Origin: Trichostrongylus colubriformis
Taxonomy: Eukaryota; Nematoda; Chromadorea; Rhabditida; Trichostrongylidae
Reading direction: 5' to 3'
Assembly (NCBI GenBank): GCA_963978905.1
Contig: OZ022256.1
Location: forward strand, 37,744,001 to 37,808,000
Length of the DNA: 64,000 nt
A program made the position numbers and the translations under genes. The notes beneath the pieces were generated by a model. It ran no database searches, was not told where the DNA came from, and worked only from the letters and a program-made list of their open reading frames with translations. Every line of letters starts with the position of its first letter. Within the stretch, counting starts at the first letter, position 1. Below, one piece after another: positions 11,382 to 21,956 of the stretch.

Positions 11382-11870
11382 GACAGAAGAAAGCATGCAT
11401 GTGTGACCTTCGTAGAGACAAGAACGGCATTCGTTTTTATAAAACGCTGCTCGACAACGGATACGCATTAAGGATTCCTCACGTGGTTATTCAGGTAAAG
11501 TATATTTGCTATTAATAATTTTGGGAAGTAATTTTCTTGTATGTAGTTCATCAAGTCTGTTCTTGTCATCTCCGCCAGCAATGCCGATCCCGAACGCAGT
11601 TTTTCAACAGCCAATACGCTCACAAGAGGTGAAAGGAGCAGCTTAGGAGCTGAAACCTTGGAGAGCCTGATGACGTCAGCTTTACCAACATTTGGCGCTT
11701 CATATAGTTCACCTTAAAACTGTTAGTTCTCATCTCCATATCAGGGATCTATTGCAGAGTTCAACGCGATGGACCTAGTGTACTTACCGTTACGCCCAAA
11801 GCTCTGGCTAAGCAGTGGCTTAATCCACTTCCCGATTTAGGACTTGCCCACATGCCATCACCGTTTGAAG
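11382..11870 (+). pseudogene. hAT transposase C-terminal exons (dimerisation domain), decayed
   Basis: Exon-like 11547-11716 encodes FIKSVLVISASNADPERSFS followed by a segment with RGERSSLGAETLESLM, a clear match to the hAT C-terminal dimerisation domain (known pattern S-A-S-N-x-x-x-E-R-x-F-S then a conserved L-x-x-E-x-L-E-x-L-M). It is preceded by an acceptor TATGTAG and a short intron from the donor CAG-GTAAAG at about 11497, whose upstream exon reads MCDLRRDKNGIRFYKTLLDN. A downstream piece (11758-11870) reads DGPSVLTVTPKALAKQWLNP before a stop. The RNase H-like catalytic core was not found, so the element cannot move on its own. Confidence 0.8.
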
Positions 11871-12739
11871 TTCCGACAGCTTCATGAAGCATGTGATAGA
11901 GAGTTATTTCAGGTATCTTTTTCCACTACATGCCTCTTCAATGACAATTGAAGCGCAGGATTTCAGGTGCTGCACAAGATCTTGAGGAGCTATCTGCCCA
12001 GCACTCTATGACCTCGCATAAGCTCAACAGCAGACCAGATGCACACGTCATACGACTATCAAAAGAGGATCATGGAACAGCGAAAGCAATGATTTTTTCT
12101 TCTGGTGCTTTCCGCGATGATGATAATATTGTTAGAGACATTTCATGAGGCTTTGATTTCTATTTAAACAATGTGCATTTAACCATTTACATGCACCACT
12201 GCAACAAAATTATAACAATTCAACAACGTGAACAACAAGCGGGCTTTGCTGGATTGCTTGTTTTCGTTAGACTCCGTTGATAGTATGACTGGTATAGCCT
12301 AAAATAATGGTGTATTTTTTTCTCCGAGATGGATACGGACATGTCGTTCTTGCATGCATCAATGAACTCTATGGTAGCAATGCATTAACATAAAGGTATA
12401 GTTTACGGTAATGTGGGTATCTCGGTTCTATCCGCTAGTAGATAGGCCCTTCCATAACGATGAGGTGTGTGTCATCATGGCAGTGCGATGTGAGTGCTAA
12501 ACGCGTAACGCACTCACAAATGATGGCGGCCACCTTTTCAAGATGGTCTACACCCATTTGCGATTTAGCCAGCGAGGTAGCGGTGGCTCTTTTCGTGTAT
12601 GAGGGGCAGATATCGACTGTACGTTGGGCTAGAGGAAATTCCCATGAAATCATCGCTTAGCTACAGATGCGACCCCCCCTCTTGGCCGGTCAAGTGCGAC
12701 CCCCCCCGTCGAGGAATCCTCGACTCCCGGAGTGCCCTG

Positions 12740-12747
12740 CATATAGA
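12740..12747. repeat. Right 8-bp target-site duplication of hAT element
   Basis: CATATAGA, an exact copy of 8586-8593. Confidence 0.92.
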
Positions 12748-14182
12748 GACTTCGCCTGTCTGTGCGTCCGTCCCTCCACCCTCATTCCCTTTCAAGAAAT
12801 TAGACATTACTTGAAAAACAAGCTGTGGGGCGGAGATGTTTGGGATAGATAGGGCATGGGACAGGAAGTAAAGGGCACATATGAATCAACGAGGAGAGTC
12901 CTACAGGTCATGACGCGCTTTAAGAAACGATTTTTCCCATTACATGGGGTACCTACATGAAACATGTAACTGACTTCCTTTTCTGCTGAGCAGCCCTACG
13001 TGTGCCAAAGACGGAGTAGAGGAATTTTTTCCAAAGGGCCATTTTAACCCACTAATTGCAACGCATACTTTTTGTAACTTTGTGCATGTACTGATCCAAA
13101 GGTGTTCTTCTATTTCACATCCAAGACAAAGCCAAATGTGGAAAGGAGTAGCATCTTACATCCATCACGTTCTAAAAGAGCGTAGCAGTTTCATGACCGT
13201 TTTGTTTTCCTAGTTTGAGATCATGCAGCTATCGCCTGGTTTGCTGGATACGACCATTGATTCTCGAACGGTCAATGCATGGGCTCGTGGTTGGGATTTC
13301 GGCACTGAAAACCCTTTGTATTTTTTCCTTCACTTTTCATCTTTGAATATGTCTGTTTGTCCCAAATGATTCCGTTGACAGCGTACAGCTTGACTCCATT
13401 TACGAATATTCAGTAAGTTGGGTGATCTTACTTTTTTGGGCACGTAAGGGGCCGTAGCACTCGGTATTCGCCATTTCGCATAAACTGTGTGTATGGTCGT
13501 GTTCTGGTGGTCAAATTGCTTTTAGTGACACATTTCTAGCCAATTCCAAATAATGACCGTAACTTCGAGGAAATGCAGTGGCCATGAATACATGCTCTTT
13601 TTCCTGCCTGTGGAAGTTAATAAAAACACATTCGATAAATATCAAAGGAATATGCACAGCATGAATGCCTAAATTGACGTGCCAAGCCAAACAAACGAAA
13701 CAGTAAGAATTTCCTGACAAACGATATAGCCGTCTCCTTCGTCGAACGTGCAGTCATGATATGCCACTGCCCAACTCCAATTTTCGAATTCGTATCAATA
13801 CCTCGATTGGGCTGGGAACTCATCACTGGAAAAGTTCGACCCCCCGAGCACGAATATAAAACCGCTTTTCGCAGAAACGCGTCGTTCGTGCGCCATGAGC
13901 GCTAACATGCCCAAAAACTGGTCTGTCAAACTCACTGAAACTGACATTAGATAGTAGTCGAACGAGCTGGATGACGATCGCGAAAGAACGAAACGAATGG
14001 AAATCGTGTTGGGGCCCGCACAACCAGTGAAGACGGGCCATCTAAGTATCTAAGAAGTACCCTTGAAGTGAGCGGAAATCCTGAACTCGTTGGGCTTGTA
14101 ATTTATCGAGTAGTGCTTACAGTAAAATTGCAGTTTATTTCGAGAGTGTTTTGCAGATGAGGAAAGCAAAGGGTGTGGATAG
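12748..14182. other. Intergenic, no gene recognised
   Basis: Only short unrelated open frames on both strands. A lone TTCGACCCCCCGAG at about 13837 resembles the subterminal C-tracts of the hAT elements but has no terminal repeat next to it. Confidence 0.45.
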
Positions 14183-14464
14183 CAGGGTCGAGCGTGGCGT
14201 CGAGGAAAATTTTCAAAAAATACGACTCCCACATAAGAAAGGGTGCTCCATACGACCCCTCCCCTCTCTTCAGGTTCCGCTACTTCTGTGGTTTTCACCC
14301 AGCCAGTGCGATTAACCAAAATGGAAAGTGGAAATGGAAACATGATTAAGAGCCTGTGGGTGAAAAACACTGAGGCCAAACTCCTGACAAGGGAAATGAG
14401 AAGCTAACAAAACTCAGTATTCATATTCATATTCCATTCATATTCCAAAACAAAGGCGTCTAAC

Positions 14465-15440
14465 AATGGAAGGTATTTTACTTCCCATGGAACTTTGAAA
14501 TGAGATCCGGGGATATCGATAGAGCTTCGAACGCTGATTATAACTGTGAAAACAAAAATTGCCAAATGGCATCCTGAAGCAAGTTACGAGGGGTCAAAGT
14601 TTGCCTGTGACTTGCCTGTGACCCCTCAATGGCGAGGCGCTTCGTCATCAGCAGCATGAGCATGTTTCATTGTCAGTAAGTGCTTTACTTCCACTTCTAA
14701 ACGTTTCCTTGTATAATATTCGCGCGTAGGGGTCGATCTGTGCAAATTTCCAGTCGGATCCAGTTTTTGGCCCAACTTCGGAAAATTAGGGGTGGCCAGG
14801 GGTTAAGCAGGAGTTTTCGAATTTCCTTCCACAAGAAAACCCTGCAAGCCGAACAAGATAACCTTATCATACCTATCATACTTGCCCATCACACTGAACG
14901 CACGTAACAAGCGCCAAATAAGAGCATTTGCTGGGCAAGGGTACGACTTCTCCTTTGTTAAATGGGTTGCCAGCCTATCAATTTTTCCGAGATTTGGTCA
15001 AATTCACGAGTTGGCTGAAAACTTGCTCCATGGGGTAATTTGATCTCCTGAACACGAAAATCACACAGGTTTTGCGTGAAAACGAATGGCTCGCGCGCTA
15101 TGGGCTTCCAAACATACCATGAAATGGTTTTTTCTTTCAGAAATACCTTCATAACTTCATCCAGGTAATTTTTCGACATATTTTAAATACAGATTTGAGA
15201 TCAGCATTTGAAAGCGCGTACAGTGGTATGTGTCTCATTGCAAATGGCCATTTCGACAAACCGTCTGATGGCAAAGTGCCTCGCCAATGAGGTGTCACAG
15301 GCGAATTTTGACCCCTCGTACCTTGCTTCAGGATGCCATTTGGCAATTTTGGTTTTCACAGTTATGATCAGCGTTCTAAGCTTCATCGATACCCCTCGGT
15401 CTCATTTCAAAGTTTCATGGGAAGTAAAATACCTTCCCTT
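14465..15440. mobile_element. Fold-back element, about 976 bp, family 1 copy a
   Basis: Long inverted arms of about 170 bp start GGAAGGTATTTTACTTCCC at the left and mirror at 15280-15440. The central part is similar over several hundred bases to 41160-41790, the middle of a second copy nested in a mariner. No coding capacity. Confidence 0.85.
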
Positions 15441-15624
15441 GTAAGATAAGAACCTAACACATTCACTACTTATATTCCGAAACAAAACCGACCATGTGTA
15501 AGATGCCCGTCCTCTGATGACAAAGGAGAAGGCTTAATAGTCATGCAAGCTGGGGCAGAGATAAAGGATGAACATTAAGAGTGGAAAAGTTAGTAACTAA
15601 ATAGGAGCCGTGTAATGCGCTCCA

Positions 15625-15687
15625 CTGCGCTCCATCCGTTGCCGAGTCGCTACTGCGGTAGCGACTCATCGATCGGATGGGGCGCAG
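15625..15687. repeat. Imperfect hairpin, about 29-bp arms
   Basis: 15625-15653 pairs with 15658-15687 with a few mismatches; the core GAGTCGCTAC and GTAGCGACTC is perfect. A C-G-rich stem in intergenic repeat DNA. Confidence 0.8.
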
Positions 15688-15779
15688 TATCATGTCCATA
15701 CTAAATTTGGACATTTTTTGAATACTTTGAACTTCTCAGACTCCACTTTTCAAAGTACTGTTTTTTCTCAATAGCTTTC

Positions 15780-16290
15780 TTAGACCAATCTATTTGCCGC
15801 TTGGTTCCCCCAATGGTTGTGTAGTTCTCGACATGGGTATCCAGTCGAGGAACATTTCGAAAAAATAACCCTTTCGCTGGTCCGCTGGCACCAAAACCAC
15901 GTACAAGGACAACTCTGAGATTCAGCTATTGATCCCCGGGAGCGATATCTATCCACAGGTAGCACCGTGGATAAATACTTCAGAAACATGAGATGAAAAC
16001 GAAAAATCAGTTGACGTGGACTTCTTTCATCCTACTACGACGCATGTACGTAAACTGGTGTTAGCAGGTCACTATGCGGGTCGGGAAAGCATCTGTATTC
16101 ACTGAGAATGGGAAAAAATCTTCATGCATGACGCATCCCGCAATGAGGCCAGCCGAGGCCAACCACCATCTCCTTGGTTTTCTGAGAGCAGAAGATGCAG
16201 AAGATGCGTAATGGAGGCGTAACACACACAATGGATCAATTTTTCCAAAGGTTCACGGGAGGATCTCGCGGCTTCAACAAAAAATTTCTC
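15780..16290. repeat. Dispersed repeat shared with 33123-33620
   Basis: The stretch is alignable by eye to 33123-33620 in direct orientation, e.g. ATCTATCCACAG followed by CACCGTGGAT in both. Both copies lie inside hAT-type elements, but with opposite orientation relative to the element ends. Confidence 0.65.
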
Positions 16291-16603
16291 ACTTGACTGG
16301 CTTCCCTAGAAATAACTTAATTCATATCGGGGATATGGCATAGCATAGATAATCGTCGGAAAGAGGCAACGTCGCAGACCCACGACAACAAGATCGCACT
16401 CGTATGGTTGACTTACAAGGAAGTTACGACTATTTGATCGCGCTACGCATAAGGTTTCTAAAACGATCAAGTTGAATTAGGTTTGTATTCAAAACTTAGG
16501 CAATTTTATCCTTCTGCCTTCCTCAGCGATTACAACCCCTTCCCCTCGCAGCGGACCAAATACGACCCCCTGTCGAGGATTCTTCGGTGGAGGCTTGGCC
16601 TTG

Positions 16604-17175
16604 GTCAGCAGAAGCTAATTCTTCGAAGGAAAGACAAATATCAACGGTGGACGGAGCTTCTGCCTGGGGGGCGGAGCTCAAACAAAAATCGTAATGTGGT
16701 TCTGAGACCCGGAGACGGGAAGAAAAATGAATAAAGATGCGAGGAAACTCGCTAAGAAGGAAGTGGTAAGCGACAAAGTGGGCTGAGCTTAAATCGGAAA
16801 ATGCGCAGCATGATATGAGACAGCGGTAAGAGTGAGAAAATTCCATAGTATTCAGCGGAAAGGGAGCGTCTGTTGGTCTGAATCAACAAATGAACACAAT
16901 CACATAGAGCAAGTTCCGTAGATGTATTTGCATCGATGTCAAACAAAATTCAGTTTTTGCGGAAATAGGTGATGGGCTACTCGGACGTGTAATGCTGCAG
17001 AGGCGAAAGTTATATCGAACCAGCAACTATCGATCCACATTGATCAAAATTACCGGTTTTCGTGTAGGGAGCTGGAAATCGCTGTTGAACCAAGAACGGG
17101 TGAGTAATGCCACAGAAGTGAAATTTAATAGAATCACATGCTAAGATGACGGGAAGTGTTTTCTTCCAGAGGTAA
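16604..17175. other. Intergenic, nothing recognised
   Basis: No gene or terminal-repeat structure seen. Confidence 0.45.
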
Positions 17176-17290
17176 TGTGTACTGAATGAAGTTTATAGAG
17201 AACAGCAATTCTGATAGATCTACTGATTGATCTACTGAATGTGTACTGAATGAAGTTTATAGAGAACAGCAATTCTGATAGATCTACTGA
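17176..17290. repeat. Tandem duplication, about 62 bp
   Basis: The segment starting TGTGTACTGAATGAAGTTTA occurs twice back to back, with a small extra GATTGATCTACTG-type linker. Near identity suggests a recent event. Confidence 0.88.
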
Positions 17291-17610
17291 CGCTCATAGT
17301 GTGATGCGCACAGTGGTGTGGGCCAGCTCGATGGTTTCCCATCTGCAATTTCTGTAGCATTTTCGCGTCTTTGTGGCACTTCGATGACGTCGCGGTGAAT
17401 TTTTACTACTGCGAAAGCGTTGGAATAACAATTTTTTACTTCTCCACTTTTCGCATTCGCAGCTAGCCAGTGCTACAGCGATCTAGGATTGGAAAGCATC
17501 ATGTTGCTGATTACGCTGGTAGGAGGAGGGGTTCCTATCTCAGCTTGAGAGTGTTTCATTTTTCACAAAATGCTGTACAACTCCTCTAGGAGTGTTAGAA
17601 AATGTGCACG

Positions 17611-17790
17611 AGAAAGTTCCCTGTTACTTATATATTTATGTAGTATTTGCTCAATAAGGACCGCGTGCGAACTTTGACGCCAAATAAGGGTATCCGGCTA
17701 AGATACAGGTTTTCAAAGTGGCGGCCTGGAGGAGAGAGAGGGGGGGGGGGGCGGCGGGGGGAGACCACTTGTTGTTAGGCGCCGTTCCCC
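17611..17790. repeat. Partial copy of palindromic family 2, followed by a G-run
   Basis: It contains the family's TTTATGTAGTATTTGCTCAA, GGACCGCGTGCGAACTTT and GGCTAAGATACAG blocks in the same order as copies at 45431, 59718 and 63657. The second arm is missing. The segment 17738-17762 has G-runs of twelve, two and six that could form a quadruplex on the plus strand. Confidence 0.7.
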
Positions 17791-18224
17791 CTCCCCCTCC
17801 GCCCTTTCTCAGATTTTCACTTCCAACTCATTACTGAAAGCCTTTTTCGCGCCACTTCCTTTTCGATTCACTCGTCAGTGACCGTGGGAATCAGTGTCTT
17901 CTTTTTCCTGCCAAATGCAGAGCGTAGCTCAAAGCCACGACTGTTTCATTTTTGTACCACTGTTCACCACTTTTTGCACAATGATCCGTCACAACAAGTC
18001 CACATTCGAGGTTAGTCACAGTATGGCTCAGAATATTCTTTTCTGCACCTTGCATTGAATAAATGGTGGCTGACACAGCATGCACACCAGCCAATTTGAA
18101 ATCTGTATGCAAAATCTGCCCAGCGATCTCTTGGGTAGCTTCCAGGTGCGGCTTTGTATGAGCCTCGGCATAATTAGCTAATTTTCTTTACTACATAACT
18201 CATCAAGGGGTTGCTAATATGTAC
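17791..18224. other. Intergenic, nothing recognised
   Basis: A minus-strand frame of 73 codons (17891-18112) has no recognisable domain. Confidence 0.4.
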
Positions 18225-19625
18225 CTTTATTGGCTAACTTTTCAGCGAAATCGCTTTCTTCAGAGCCGAAAAGGAGCAGGGCAATACATGACTATCCGGC
18301 CAAACACATCGTCAATCCACTAATTCGACACCACCCAGACCACCACGTAACCTAAAAATGAGCCCCCCACCGCAATAATCCGGATCCTGGAGATCAACCG
18401 GTCAGCAATGACAGGACGGGTTGTTGCTCAACCTCACTGTTAGGAGGCTATCCTTATATGGGGCATCAATTCCCATGGTATCGTAGGGCATTCTTTTCTT
18501 CGGTTCATTTCTGGGTGAATGGACTGAATCCAGAATGTTTCGAAGGATTTCCGCGCGAACAGTTGAGATCTTTGTGCCAACACCTCAACCCTGACCTCGA
18601 AGTCGTCTCCGTCATGTTTTTGAACCCAGTGGGTTCCCAGAGCAGTTCATGTGCATGACCTGGTTTTACCGTCTACGTGGTCCTTTAATCTCACGTGCAG
18701 AGACCTCGCCGTTTCGCCTATGTACTCATCCCCACACTGTTTATAGACTGCACCTGGATGGTGCAGTCACCTTTCCTGCTCGGACATACCACACAGCCGT
18801 AAAGTCCATTGCGAAGGAGGAGATGCTTCAAATCTAAAGGCGGTACATCTACAACAGCACAACGGCAACGTATTTTCAAGATTCGATCTCCTCAGACACT
18901 TACTTATGGATGTGCTCACTTCATCGAAAACGAATGACTTTCCTTCGAATGAAGTACCGCCGGGTCTGTTGACTGCACCGCCATTTCTGAATCCATATGA
19001 GGTCCGAGCAGTCTCGTAGCCGTTGAGTACAGCTATTTCGCATGCCAATTTCAGTGATTCATTGGGCCTCTCATCTCCCGTGCACACTTTCGCGGCTGTT
19101 CTATACATGCTTTTAACAACAGCTCGCTTTGTTTGAAGGGGATGTGCTAATCGAGAATGCACAATGATATTTTTGTTGCTGGATTTTCTCTATCTTTCTG
19201 GAACGAAGGTCTCTACAAATTTTTACTTTGATGTCTAAGAGAGAGGCAACCTTTGGAGGGTTTTTCCGTGCCATTATCTGCTCAGATTGCTGATTTAGTA
19301 ATTCGTAACACAGATCCATTTGTTCTTTAGTTGGACAGATTACAAGCAATCATCATTGTATCGGCAATAAACCATAGGTCAGTTCTAGCACAGGCGCTTC
19401 TATTTTGGAAATGAAAGCTATTGCCAATACAAGCGCTTGTCCCGCTAAGCCTCTGATCGGCGCAAAACACCTCCCCGACCATCTGAAAACGCTGCAATTG
19501 AGGCACTTATGTAGTAGAGCCATAAGTTGTCCTAGGAAGAGTCCATGCATATTTGTTTCATTACAGTGCTGGTTCAGAAGCTCGCTCGAAGATGGCTTCC
19601 ATTGCGGCACTGTTGCTTACATTTG
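18225..19625 (-). pseudogene. Penelope-like retroelement: RT remnant plus GIY-YIG endonuclease, decayed
   Basis: On the minus strand, 19490-19370 reads RGLAGQALVLAIAFISKIE, degraded from the RT block before the catalytic YIDD, then CPTKEQMDLCYELLNQQSEQ (19340-19270), and AHPLQTKRAVVKSMYRTA (about 19145-19090), the conserved linker of Penelope-like elements. At 18752-18640 follows VYKQCGDEYIGETARSLHVR, a GIY-YIG endonuclease core, continuing after a stop and frame change with ALGTHWVQKHDGDDFEVRVE and FWIQSIHPEMNRRKE. The order RT then GIY-YIG is diagnostic of endonuclease-bearing Penelope-like elements, which nick DNA and prime reverse transcription. The 3' tail near 18235-18275 contains the GAAGAAAGCGATTTCGCTGA block. 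The 5' half is missing and frames are broken. Confidence 0.88.
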
Positions 19626-21950
19626 TTTATAGTAGGGCTACTACGTGAAAAGATTCCATCGCACAAGTGCTGTTGAGTCGTAGCGCATGAAGACGGTCTA
19701 GGAACATTTGGGTCTTGGTGAGGTGCGATGGTATGTATTTAAGTAGCTGCACTGGGATAGTATTTAGGGACCAGGCAATGCGGTCAGTGGAGCCTTCCCG
19801 CAGCTACGATGGGTCGAACTTCAATAGTGGTGTGGTGGATTGGTGCAAGATTCTGTTGCCGTGAATTTATGGGTTTTCACAAGCAAATAAGGACTGGACA
19901 ACAAGGCGACTCAATTTTCTGGCGTGCTATCCAGGTATGTTTCAAACCTGCTAATCGTGCTGAGTAACTGAGTGAAGTTATGGAGGTTTGCTGAGTATAT
20001 GTTGCTATTACTTGGCACGTTCAGAGGTAGCATGCGAGCCAGACGTTTTCGCGCAAAACCAATGTGACATTCTTTTTCAAAGGATCAAACTGTACCACTG
20101 GACAAGCTTTTAGCCATTTCGAGAAGTTGATATTCGTGATATTTCGGAAAAATTCATGGGCTACTGGGTGACAACATCAAACAAGGGTGAACGCGTTGAT
20201 CTTCGTGAAGAAAATACTCTTATTTCGCGCTAGTTACACTCATTTGATGTCTTTGACATCTGTAATAGGGATGTTCAGGTTATCTTCGTCATGGGCGATG
20301 TCTTTTTTATACGGAATTTCAAAAAAAATTTACGTATCCCATGACCCCCCCCCAAATTTTTCGAATTTCGGGTCAAAACTCGGTTTGGCTGACAATTTCC
20401 GCAGAGTTCCTGAGCGCATATATCATAGTCGTTCTACGCAACAAGATCGTATCCAAACCCAAGGTGCGACAGCGCTGGCGGACGCGTGCGATCGCTACTG
20501 GGGCGTGCCAGATGATTTGAATGTGAGGGTGTGCGCAGTAGGGATTTCATCATAGATAAGGGGAATCTGCTGAGGAATGAAGTGGCGTCGTAAGGATTTC
20601 ATCATAGATGCACAGATCTGACCAGATCTGCTCGCACTCTCTCTTTCTCATGTTGTTTGTTATAATATTTACGCGTGATTAAAGTGTCAAGCATTTCAGT
20701 GTGGTCCTTCTGCTTGTGGCCATCCTACCGGAAGGGTTACACTAATTCAGTTCAGTTGTAGATGTTAGCGTCCACTTAAACGAACAGGAAAAAAGTTAGG
20801 CACTTTTCACTTGTCCTCAAAATTTAGATTACAGTATTCTCTTGGTGTTCAAGTCGATTAGAGATACTTTGTACTTCGAACTGAGCTTCTTTTGTTCTAG
20901 TAGGATCCTGACCCCTGAGTGACATTATTGGGAACGAATCGCTGCTCCTGTGAGATAGATCCATCTTTTGTGATTTCAAAATCGATCTCACTGAGCAGGT
21001 TATCGCGAGTATTTCTGGGGAACATAATTGTTGAGCGCCACAATTTATCGGTTCGCAATGGATCCCTCCCATGTTGAGTTTTATTCAATTTTATTCAATG
21101 GCGAGTTTTATTCAATTTTATAATCACTGGTGCATCGCTTTTGCAAGTTTTTGACTTTTTTGTTGAAGTCAACAGTGTACTTGTATTCATACACGGCGTC
21201 GAGTAGGGGCCATGAAACGAGCGTCCCACTTTTCACTGAGATCCATTGGTCAGAAATAAGAATTAGGTGGCTCATTCCCTCCAAACAGTCTGCAGCCTGC
21301 TTGCGGTTTATAAGAAGATTACAAAAACAAGGAGTCAGCTGTTCTGCGATGTCAAGTGATGACAGAATTTTTGGGTCAGTAGGCATGTCTTAACTTTCTA
21401 CGAACTGCAAGCAGATTGCAATTGGCTCACAAGGCATGACTACAGCTTTAAAAAGATTTTCTATTGTTTTTTGCAAAGAAATCTCTTTTTGCGGAAAACG
21501 GATTCTCCAGCTACTCAGGTATGGATGTAGTCCAAAACAATTTTCCTCTTTTTCTGATTTTGCCATTCCTTTGAAGCCTCTTATACAGTTGCTAGAACTG
21601 CACATAGACGATCAAGTGACAATTACCCTCTTTTTTCGAGTTATCTTTCTTGTCCTGACCTGCCGAGTTTCTGTGAGCTTATTTATCTGACGTACCGATT
21701 ACCGATTTGACACATGTTATGCTAGTTTTATGATCTCTTGAGGTATGGTGGTCAGGTCAATTTCACGTCACTCAAGCGAGCCGAATCGCATTGCAGGTTT
21801 CGGCAGGAAGAGAGGAGTTTGATAGCTGTCACCTATGTAAAAGAGTAATACTGCGCAGAAGTGTGAGCAGTTTTTTGAGATCTGTTCATAAGTATTCACA
21901 AGAAGAGGTCGACTCAGTGCAGGAGAAAATAAGGATGGAAGCGAGGAGGA
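19626..21950. other. Intergenic, no gene recognised
   Basis: Open frames at 20187-20555 (plus), 20824-21072 (minus) and a mirrored pair around 21108-21605 show no family match. Part of 20300-20420 resembles the gaatttttccgaatttggtc-type sequence of the fold-back family. I cannot support a gene. Confidence 0.4.
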
Positions 21951-21956
21951 ACACTT

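Larger units (their letters stand above)
8594..12739 (+). mobile_element. hAT-superfamily transposon, 4146 bp, decayed but with intact boundaries
   Basis: The termini are inverted repeats CAGGGCACTCC at 8594 and its complement ending at 12739, flanked by an exact 8-bp duplication. Eight-bp duplications and CAGGG ends are hallmarks of hAT elements. Next to each end is a GAGGA motif and then a pair of GCGACCCCC tracts (8633 and 8660 at left, 12667 and 12697 at right), in direct orientation at both ends. The C-terminal hAT dimerisation domain is encoded at 11547-11716 on the plus strand. Inside are a small MITE, a perfect hairpin and a 163-bp tandem array. The boundaries are unambiguous, so insertion was one event. 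Confidence 0.95.
14183..16603 (+). mobile_element. Probable hAT-type element with diverged ends, carrying a fold-back insertion
   Basis: The left edge CAGGGTCGAGCGTGGCGTCG is followed by GAGGAAAATTTTC and two (T)ACGAC-C-tract motifs (14226, 14259). The right edge reads, inward, CAAGGCCAAGCCTCC then GAGGATTC-type sequence reversed and two C-tracts (16538, 16561). That is the same order and polarity as the hAT element at 8594-12739, and the left edge closely matches the right end of the element at 32929-34640. The expected 8-bp duplication is not convincing (GTGGATAG versus GTCAGCAG), so the two edges may belong to different copies or be eroded. No transposase seen. Confidence 0.55.
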
